Origin: Siphonodentalium dalli
Taxonomy: Eukaryota > Mollusca > Scaphopoda > Gadilida > Siphonodentaliidae
Length of the DNA stretch: 64,000 bases
Direction: 5' to 3'
Assembly (NCBI GenBank): GCA_032622095.1
Contig: CP136065.1
Span: forward strand, 112,511,195-112,575,194
The translations under genes and the position numbers were made by a program. The notes under the pieces are model-generated. The model was not told the DNA's origin, did not search any database, and worked only from the letters and a program-made list of their open reading frames with translations. Positions 55,578-64,000 of the stretch are shown here, one piece after another. Within the stretch, counting starts at the first letter, position 1; every line of letters begins with the position of its first letter.

Positions 55578-57109
55578 TTAACCCTTTGAACCCTGACACC
55601 CCACAGTGATTGACACCCTGACCCGGGGCTCCCAGTGGTATTTCCGCTTAAATTAGACAGTATCTAATCGCATGGTGTTGATTATGTTCGAATTGTGACA
55701 CAGGTCTGAAACTTACAGGTTGTCCCCCGTGGATCATCGATCATTATAAGATCGCGAGACTTTGCCTCGCGGCAACTCCTTGGTAACGGTTGCTAGGCAA
55801 CTACCCGGAATTGACTGAAAAATGTAAATATAGCTAATAGCGTCATAATTCAACCCCAGTGATTGCGTTTTTTGATGCAGGTAATACCCTAATGTGAAAT
55901 TTGAGATATACCCGACCTGAATAGTGAACCAAATATCTCATTTAAGGGTAGCAACGGTTGCTAAGCAAATACCACAAATGATCGCATGACATCATTGCAC
56001 TAACCATTCAGTGGTATATTTTGCCTTAATTTAGACAGTGTCTAGTTTCATGGTGTTGGTTATGTTCAAAGGGGACACCTACCTGAAACTGTGCAGGCAT
56101 GCTATGCATGGACCACTGATCATTGTAAGATCGGGAGACTAGGTTACTAGGCAACTACCCGAAATTTGCACGATAAACAAATTCTAGCTTATAATGTTGT
56201 TATTATACATCAGCGAATTGCGTTTCGATGCAACCAATATCCTAATGTGAAAGATATACCTGACCATGCGCGAGTAAGATAACTTGATATACGATAGACT
56301 TTTTGCCGCATCTGGCATAACAGAGACTTACATTACAGAGACCAGAAACAACGTAATTTCTTGTAACATATCTTGGCCCCATTGTTCAAGTAAGCTGTCT
56401 AGATTGTGGCCTACTGTACTGACATGTGAAACATGCAACTATATGTCATAATTATATAGCGCCACATTTCACTTAAACGCATTTTTAAAATGAATTATAG
56501 CCTGCGCGCATGCGCATATTTTCCTACCCGTTTCTAGCGGGCAGCCAATCCATATACACACCTTTGCCAGCGCTGACTTCAATAGGCCCATTTAAATATA
56601 TATATTAGTGGGTATGTCGTGTATAAACTTGTACGTTATAAACCATCTGCGCATGCGCGAATAAATCAGCTTGATATGCGATAGACCCTTCCCCATCTGT
56701 AGCAGAACACTGATTAATATACGCGAGGGTAGTTTAAACTGAAATTGTGTGTCTAAATTATGTCTCTGCTGTATACACACATGGGGAACACGATATTATA
56801 TGCCGTAAATATAGCGGCACAGTTCGCTTAAAATATCTTATGTTTTTGTAGATTATATGCTATGGCCTATGCGCATATATTTCTACCCGATACTGGCGGC
56901 CAACTATTCCATACAGACCATGGGCGCCGCTGACATATGTGGGGGCCATTTAAATCATTTAAATATAAATCAGTGGGTCTGACGCTCGTTATACTATATA
57001 TAAATTTGCTACTGACTCATGTCGTCGCTGCACCGAAATATCGGTGTTTCGGGATATAGTCACGGTTCGTTTGCACCTAAATATCGGTGTTACATGTTCA
57101 AAGGGTTAA
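55578..57109. mobile_element. piggyBac-like non-autonomous element, 1.5 kb
   Basis: TTAA at 55578-55581 and 57106-57109 flanks 1524 bp with ends CCCTTTGAAC and GTTCAAAGGG. The interior has two diverged internal duplications. One includes TTAGACAGTRTCTA and CATGGTGTTGRTTATGTTC (at about 55650 and 56030). The other includes GCGCATGCGCATAT, TTTCTACCCG and GCCGCTGACWT (at about 56500 and 56870). No ORF over 62 codons and no transposase. Confidence 0.82.
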
Positions 57110-57600
57110 TATATATATTTAAACTTGAGTGATGTTTTTCTTTTGGACATACACAATTGCACATGCATGTACTAGAATAGCAGATAGAAGTCACTTCTCC
57201 CTGCATAAAAAGGTAGAGAAAGAAGTGACACACTTCTTTGTAAAAATATCACAGGACATTCCTAATTACTCCTTGAACTATATAGCAACAAGTGGCTATC
57301 AACAGTTACTGTCTGTTGCGCAGTTATGTACAAACATAACATTTTAATAAAAAAAACAATAGGTGAAATTCCCCAAAATTAACAAGTTAGCAAGTAGTCC
57401 TGAAGTTACCACATTTTTAACTTCTATAAGTCTTTGAAGTGAAAATACTTTCAAAACCACAAATAATGAGAGTGTCAAATTGTCAATGACACTGTAACTC
57501 AACTTGGAGGGGCGGGGGTAATTTCATGTGTTACTGTCAATGGAAAGATTAGGAATGTGAAAAGTGGAAATGTCTAAGTAATACTAGATGTCAACTTGAA
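57110..57600. other. No gene seen
   Basis: Contains a GAAGTCACTTCTCCCT motif at 57188 like the hAT-like elements at 22601 and 48112, but no ends were found. Confidence 0.45.
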
Positions 57601-57616
57601 GAGATATATATAAAGT

Positions 57617-57910
57617 AAAATCCCAAATGGCCGCTGGCAGCCATGTTTTCCAATTAAATTCAAAAATTCATAGCTCCGATCTAGTGGTCACCCTGAAGAT
57701 CAATATGAAGTTTTGTGATGATTGGATGAGCTATGTCATCTGTAGGGTGTGCCAAAGGATTTAGTCATACAAAGAGTAAAATACAAGATGGCCACTGGCG
57801 ACCATGTTTTTCAACAGAAAACTTTGATGGCTCCCATCCAGTGGTGACCCAAAAGATCTATATGAAGTTTGGTGACAAATGGATTGTATCGGCCAGCATA
57901 GCAGCTGGGT
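57617..57910 (+). repeat. Two diverged about 160-bp tandem units
   Basis: AGTAAAATMCMARATGGCC opens units at about 57617 and 57777. Both contain CCATGTTTT, a GCTCC block, GTGGTSACCC and ATATGAAGTTT. A related single unit occurs near 14180-14280. Confidence 0.75.
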
Positions 57911-58234
57911 GTCATTTAGTACTCTGATTGTATGTGGAATAACATAATCTAAGAGATGGCATTACATTCAAATAGAGTTGTGCACATTATAGCTTTCTAA
58001 AGACAGTGGCTAGTAGATGTACTGGTACTCTCAACACTGGATATGGGATGTTCATGTGATAATTAATTTATTGATATAATTATAAGACAAGCTTCTATTT
58101 GGAAAAAAATCTTCATATATCCAAAACAGGACATCACATACAATGGTATTAAACTATTAAATATGTACATTATAGAGTGTTCATTAATAAAATAATAATA
58201 AACATGGTTCAAGAGTAAATGGTTAATTAATCAA
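57911..58234. other. No gene seen
   Basis: AT-rich sequence with no feature. Confidence 0.5.
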
Positions 58235-58546
58235 TACAAAATATTTAAATCGATACAGATGAAGAGCATGCTAAGAAAACCCTACTGTACCGGAAGGTAA
58301 GAAATTTGAGGCAGATCAGAAGAAAAGTATTTGACTTATTGCATCGAATAGCATGTGTGTGAAGGGTTAATTATTTTCTGAACCGATCAACCAATTCATA
58401 CCAAAATAAAACTATACAGGTGTCAGAGGGGTGTGTCATTATAAACCTGCATATAAAACAATAACATGATCCAATAAAAAATACTTGAGTTATGGCATCG
58501 GATAGCAAATGTCTGCATACATGGTATGGGTACACGTAAAAAAACA
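58235..58546 (+). mobile_element. Tail fragment of element P
   Basis: Matches the last about 550 bp of P copy 1 (GATACAGATGAAGAGCATGC, ACCGATCAACCAATTCATAC, AACTATACAGG, ACATGGTATGGGTACACG). The microsatellite is deleted. The head is absent. Confidence 0.8.
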
Positions 58547-59175
58547 TCAGTCATAATATTTAAACTTTATTACAGGCGATTATTAATGCTACTAGCGATA
58601 TTAAAATGGTCAGGTTAACAACAGAGGAATTGTAATTGGAAGTTGATTGGTCTTTTAACCATGAATTATCTCCACAGAATACGGTTGCTCATTATTCTCA
58701 CAAGTGGATTTACATATAATACTAAATTAGTGGCCACAGTAAATAAAATGAATACGATATTTTCTCAGATAGCATCCATCATACCAGCTCATATGGCCCC
58801 TTTATTCCCAGCTGTTGAGACAAAATTAATATATTTTCAGTAATTTCAGATTTTTCAAATTATGTGTTCGCTATTGTTTTCTGATGAAAAATATACATAA
58901 ACCTGGCATATCGGATATCCATCTGTATCTTGTAATATCGCATGGGGACATCGGGGCATGAAGAATATCCATAATATACATTATATCTTCTAGTTACATG
59001 TACGTACGATACCTCAGAAGTTACTACCTAAACAGTGAAAACAGACTTGGCTATCGATGATCAATTCATCCCCTACTAGTTTGAAGAATTATTATTATAA
59101 GCTAATGGGATATTGTGGTATCGCATATAGTAATACCAGTAAACTAATAATCTATAAAATCAACAATAAGTTACA
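58547..59175. other. No gene seen
   Basis: AT-rich sequence. The 66-codon frame at 58643 has no recognised domain. Confidence 0.5.
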
Positions 59176-59369
59176 AAATGACTATCAAAAGGAAACCTGT
59201 ATACAGAGAAAGTTATGTGGTAAACACCTATAATTTGCTTGTGTCCAAATAATTGAATCGTGACAAACGACAAAATGACTATCAAAAGGAAACCTGTATA
59301 CAGAGAAAGTTATGTGGTAAACACCTACATGTATAATTTGCTTGTGTCCAAATAATTGAATCGTGACAA
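59176..59369 (+). repeat. Recent tandem duplication, 94/100-bp unit
   Basis: ACAAAATGACTATCAAAAGG to AATTGAATCGTGACAAACGA is present twice in direct succession (59176-59269 and 59270-59369). The copies are identical except for an extra six bases (ACATGT-type) in the second. Confidence 0.95.
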
Positions 59370-59736
59370 ACGAGACATTTGTCGAAATTGTGACTAATGG
59401 GACAAATGTTACTAGTAGTGAGGATAATACATGAACAGATAATGTTTTATTTCAGCCAGACTTCACTTAAAAATCTGATCAGACGGTCCCCATATCATCA
59501 AGATACAACAACAACAACATTTCTTCAAAATACACTTTAGTTATCAGAATTGATTAATTGCAACAAAATAATGCTAACCACTGTAAACTATGGTATAAAA
59601 TTTCCCAAAACAAGTTATTTAACATTTTGTTCAACAAAATATGGTCGTATTATCACTTGAGTATCACAAAATTTGGCCATATTACCACTTGATTTTAGAG
59701 TTATCCATCTTCATCCGCAATTTTGTCCGAGACTGT

Positions 59737-60998
59737 CCTTCTGACGACATTTTTATGGGCCACAAATTATTGCACATCTCATGAAAAACAAACTTAAAAT
59801 ATCGATATCTGATCACTCTGAGCTTTGATGGGTGGGTTCCTCGACTCGATTCAAATATTTTTTACCCCCGAAGCCAATGAAATAGTAGTTTAGGAGCGTT
59901 AATTCGGATAATGCATATTTTACCTTTTAAAGCCAATCTAGCAGATCTGTATAACCCTCAATTACTATTTTATATATTACATGTAATAAGTCGCAAGACC
60001 TGGTCAAATTACATTTCAGAAAAATTTTGTGTAAAACTAATTTGTGTTCTGCAATCTACAATGATATAGGATCTGTATCGCGATACATTTATCCATACAA
60101 TACAATCGTTAAAGGCCTCTCAGATTACTCAGAATTATTTTTTTTAATTTCTGGTCAGGATGTAGATCATGCCATGAATCTTGAATTTAGCTACGCCCGT
60201 AGAGATCATATCTAGCAGTGCAAAACCTGGAAATTTTTGATGTTCTGACATGGAACTTTATAACATTGAACAAAGAAGGCATATATATCGGCATATATTT
60301 CTTTGTTAATACTTGTTCCTCAATAATCTACTTCACAGTAGGGGTGGCTCAGCTCGAGATTGCATGTTTTTGTGTGACTTTTGTGAGCCGATATCACAAT
60401 AAACATTGAATTAATTAACCTTCACCTACAGTGAAGTACATAATAAGTAGGTAATAACTAAGAATATATAACCTGCACTGTTTTTTCAATGTTATACACT
60501 TCCCTGTCACAACAACAAAAAGTTCAGTGTTTTTGTACTGTATGATCTCTACGGGCAAAGCTAGTGTAGAGATTTATGGTATGATCTAGTCAGGATGATA
60601 CCCATAAATGATAGCTGTCCTTGTATTGAATATATCCACCCAATTCCAATGAGACCTAATGACCCATGGTTGAGTCATTCATGTGGACAGACAAAATATC
60701 AACATTTCTATATAAACAAAGAGAAATAACCCAAGAATGAGGTCGCAAACAATAGCAATTAAGGATATTTACGAAGTAAAATTATTTATACACTCACAGC
60801 GATTACTTCACCGCAATTTAGAACGTTTTTCTGGGGCACATATAATTGCACATCTCGAGAAACAACAAACTTCAAAAATTGATATCTGATCACTCTGAGC
60901 TTTGATGGGTGGGTTCCTCATCTCGAATCAAATATGTTTTACCCCCGAAGCCAAAGAAATAGTAATTTAGGAGCTTCAATCCGGATAATGCATCTTTA
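59737..60998 (+). repeat. Repeat copy 2 of the 12990-14010 family, bracketed by about 190-bp direct repeats
   Basis: The centre (59920-60760) matches 12990-14010. On both sides stand direct copies of one sequence (59737-59930 and 60825-60998) sharing ATCTGATCACTCTGAGCTTT, GATGGGTGGGTTCCTC, TTTTACCCCCGAAGCCAA and CGGATAATGCAT. No primer-binding site or coding region was seen. The 13-kb copy has no such brackets. Confidence 0.75.
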
Positions 60999-61002
60999 AA
61001 AA

Positions 61003-61115
61003 ATGTTCTTTATGAAACAGTAGCTAAATCAAATTACAACATTATATTTAGTCATAAGACTTATGACTAAATATAATGTTGTAATTTGATTTAGCTACTG
61101 TTTCATAAAGAACAT
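61003..61115. repeat. Perfect 56-bp inverted repeat with a 1-bp spacer
   Basis: The left arm 61003-61058 (starts ATGTTCTTTATGAAACAG, ends GTCATAAG) and the right arm 61060-61115 are exact reverse complements around a single A at 61059. Confidence 0.97.
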
Positions 61116-61217
61116 AAGTAGGTGAGCATGAAAATAAACATTGACACCCAATTGAAAATGCCATTTTATATGGCCAATGCACAAGTGCATAAATATGAAG
61201 CAAAAATGTTTTTTATC

Positions 61218-61743
61218 AATTATCCAGGGTTTCTTTTAGGGGTTGGAGGAATGGTACCCCTATAGCCGCTGGGGGAGATCTCAGTCCACCAACAATCTCC
61301 ATATACATGTATATCTAATAGTATTTAGTAATTCAGTCAATAATTTAAGCCAAGTTCTGAATGTCAACGGAAATATAAGCAGAGAAGTCAAGAAATCCTA
61401 CTGTGTTTTAATTTGAACAATTTGAAGGATTAGGTATTGTAAAAGGGTAAAATATATGTACTGACAATTTTTCCTATCGCCACCAACAACGGTAGAGGAA
61501 TTTGTTAAAATTCTCAATTTAATTGTCAATGTATGTAGAACTGAAAAGCATTCTTTTCCAGCAAAATGTTTCAATAGTGCTAGCGACAAATTAAATTATC
61601 TTTGTTTATAGCTCCCTGTTGGTTTTATTAGTGGCAGATAAACAGGTAGAGGAAGGGGAATATGTCAGAGGGGAAATTTTAGTGAGGGGACCCTAAAAGG
61701 GAACCGCTGCCCTATACGGCTATAGCAGAAACCCTGAATTATC
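61218..61743. mobile_element. CAGGGTTTC hAT-like MITE, complete copy
   Basis: A 512-bp element (61225-61736) begins CAGGGTTTCT and ends AGAAACCCTG, flanked by AATTATC on both sides (7 bp matching; an eighth base is not shared). Subterminal GGGTACCCC/CTATAGCCG blocks are inverted on the two sides. Fragments occur at 15230 and 20080. The superfamily is inferred from termini and duplication length. Confidence 0.8.
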
Positions 61744-63224
61744 ATACCAGTTTCTGAATATATATATCTTGGTGCTATAGATTATGGACAAAATGGAAAA
61801 ATAAAAGAAAGCATTGATTAAAGTTTTACCAATCTGACACATGTCACATTAGACCTAAAAAAATAATAACCCTCCCCATTCACCGGACAGCCCCCTTTGC
61901 AAAATAAAAAATATTTAGAAGTTCCCAAATTACCATCTGAAAATTCCCAATCTAATTCTCCCAACTTGACTTTATTCTTCCAGTTTCTATTAGTTTAAAT
62001 GACTAATTTAATTAACTTGCAAAATCATGCTCACAAAACACACCAAACCGGTGTTAGTGGGCTAACAATCATCAAAAAATGCGATTCCTCGAAAATAGAC
62101 AACTTTAACCAAAATAAAACAAAGTTTTTTAAACTTATGGGTATGGGATATGTTTATTAACTAAATTTGATATGTTTAGGGGTGTTGACTAATATAAATT
62201 AAATGGATTTGGACATATATGACAATTAATTGTTTCATAGAAATTCTCCATTCTCCATACAGTTGCATCCCTTTACTAAGCTTCATGCTCCGGAACACAT
62301 AGCAGTGACTGGTTTGCTGGGAGAGCTTGGAAATTCTCAACAATATGTAGTCAAATTTTCTGATAGTAGGCACTAAAGCATGTAAACCCAGTATGAAAAT
62401 TGGCTGAAACATTGATGATTTGTGGGAATATGAAGTGGGGATTTTTTTTAGCAGGTTGAATATTGTTCACTTACAGGGAACTCATGCTTTAACACAACAA
62501 GTTATTATGCAATAACTACTTAATTATACTTACTAATTTTACCAAGAATCAATCATATATTATAGTCCTCACTATAGTTTGTATATAATAATTTCCTACT
62601 AGCGTAAAGTCTATATCAGATTTATAGAGGTATTGACTTAGTATGAGCTGGTATATACACTGTTGTTTTATTCATTAGTTCATTAAGTTTTAAAGGTTTA
62701 TTTTTTAAATTCACTTGCTAGTGTCATTACTCTTGGGCTCCAAATAAACATGCATGCAGGTTTATTATTTTCTTGGGAAATTTCCCCCAGCACAGTGCTT
62801 ATTTGGGTCTGCACATTTATTAATTTTGAGCTATAAAAATTGAAATCAGCACAAACTCAAGATTTATATATATGATTCTGATATCAAAATGATGAGCTTA
62901 TAACTTTATGCATGTACATATTCAAGTATATGATAGACATACTAGTACATGTCAACATTTAAATATTGAATAAAGCACCACATGACACATACTATGTTAA
63001 TTCCTATACTTGACCTAATATAAAAATATTTGTAAAAGACATATTATGTACTTATTTGGGTGAGTGAAACCGGTAGGTTGGTATTCGGGCGCTATATACC
63101 AACTTGCGAAATGTAACATTCTACTAATATCGCCAAAAATTTCAAGGAAATCGACCATACCACTCCATATAAAACATCGTCTGAACTGCGCTCAATTGTA
63201 AATATTTACATCTCGATTCAGGAC
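61744..63224. other. No gene seen
   Basis: AT-rich sequence. A 'CAGCACAGTGCTTATTTGGG' block at 62789 also occurs near 17885. Confidence 0.5.
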
Positions 63225-63410
63225 CAGTGTTCGCGCTGGACCGAAAAAAACTTTAGCCAAAAGTTTAGCCAAAAGTTTAGCCAAATGAAAATTTTATTAG
63301 CCAAATGAAAAAAAACTTTAGCCAAATGTTTTTTAGCCAAATTAAAAAAAAATATGGCCAAATTAAATCATCGTTTTCTGGTCGGTTCACAATTAATGAC
63401 TAAAACGTCA
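63225..63410 (+). mobile_element. Left end of the CAGTGTTCGCGCTG hAT-like family
   Basis: CAGTGTTCGCGCTGGACCGA and the TTAGCCAAAAGTTTAGCCAA reiteration match 34057-34215. After TCACAATTAATGACTAAAA similarity stops, and no right end is found before the window ends. Confidence 0.85.
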
Positions 63411-63525
63411 AATCTAACAGACACAGGTAAAACACACAATAATTTAACTAATTTTGATGAACTAGAAATATTTTTATATATATCATTTATTAAAAATTTA
63501 TTAATCTTTATGTGAAAGAGTGATT

Positions 63526-63552
63526 GGGGGGGGGGGGGGGGGGGGGGGGGGG
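63526..63552. repeat. G27 homopolymer
   Basis: An uninterrupted run of 27 guanines. The exact length in the genome is uncertain because sequencers misread such runs. Confidence 0.9.
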
Positions 63553-64000
63553 TATCAGTATCTTTTTTAAAATCATTAAATATTAATTATCATTGCGAAA
63601 ATATTTAAGTGACATCTGGAAACTAATAACTTAATATTGTTACGCCATTATCAAATTGCAATCTGTCATAAAAGCATGCATATTTTTTGAATGTATCGGT
63701 ATTGACGACAAATAGCCACAAAATATCTGTCGTGATTCACATTTGGCTGATTAAGCTATTGTCTTACACTTGGTGCTCATAAACCTTGACCGTCATAAAT
63801 ACAATGTCATCATAAACATGCATTGTGCAGGAGTCCCGTGAGTGACCAGACAGACAATGGGGGATTAGCGGATTAAATGTAAAATAATGATTTTTTGCTG
63901 TTTCGTGCAGAGTGACGGGTTTCCCTTTGTACTGTCCGCGATCGGGTTTCCCTTTGTACAGTCGGCGATATATTCCCACTTACGATGTTTTCAGACTAGA
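63553..64000. other. No gene; 27-bp tandem pair at 63916-63969
   Basis: CGGGTTTCCCTTTGTAC occurs at 63916 and 63943, a 27-bp step. In the minus frame this gives a repeated YKGKP, but nothing else supports a gene. Confidence 0.5.

Noticed and set aside
59737-60998. LTR retrotransposon
   Set aside because: The bracketing direct repeats lack TG..CA termini, a primer-binding site and any gag or pol between them.

Overview
This is a eukaryotic, AT-rich, transposon-dense window with no complete intact gene. Several things point to a marine invertebrate, most likely a bivalve mollusc: about 160-bp satellite-like monomers containing 'GGCCATAACTC', elements that begin ACAAGAG and carry GACA/GACG microsatellites before a 'GGGGGTAT' tail, DIRS-type tyrosine-recombinase retrotransposons, many TTAA and TA MITEs, and a wealth of ACATGTA motifs. 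The species assignment is inference; no phylogenetic marker gene is present.

Layout. 0.2-0.56 kb: foldback MITE. 2.9-8.1 kb: a badly decayed DIRS-type element (DIRS-C) whose inverted terminal repeats (ITRs) and internal complementary region (ICR) are still legible. 8.8-9.2 kb: a broken exon encoding a P2X7-cytosolic-like (P2XR_C) cysteine/histidine domain. 9.9-12.1 and 23.7-26.7 kb: two copies of one long non-autonomous element (called P here), the first holding a C2H2 zinc-finger fragment, the second a dimeric higher-order tandem array. 16-34 kb: piggyBac-like (TTAA), mariner-like (TA) and hAT-like (8-bp target duplication, TSD) non-autonomous elements, plus one plausible first coding exon on the minus strand near 29.6-29.9 kb. 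36.3-41.4 kb: the best-preserved retrotransposon (DIRS-A), with gag, RT/RNase H and tyrosine recombinase in frameshifted pieces. 41.4-47.2 kb: a broken gene for a PIN/FEN-like nuclease-type protein with a cysteine-rich (CXC-type) tail, enclosed by about 150-bp imperfect inverted repeats and flanked by about 175-bp monomers. 47.3-54.4 kb: a third DIRS-type skeleton (DIRS-B) with no recognisable pol, loaded with nested insertions (a hAT-like element with a satellite array, an ACAAGAG element and a LINE tail). 54.4-64 kb: a 1.5-kb TTAA element, further repeat copies, a perfect 56-bp palindrome, and more hAT-like ends.

The coding content is essentially mobile-element enzymes in decay; no metabolic or operon-type organisation exists. 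The most interesting object is the TIR-bounded nuclease gene at 41.6-46.6 kb. The most informative architecture is the set of three DIRS-type elements, whose ICRs each preserve a copy of their own circular end-to-end junction.
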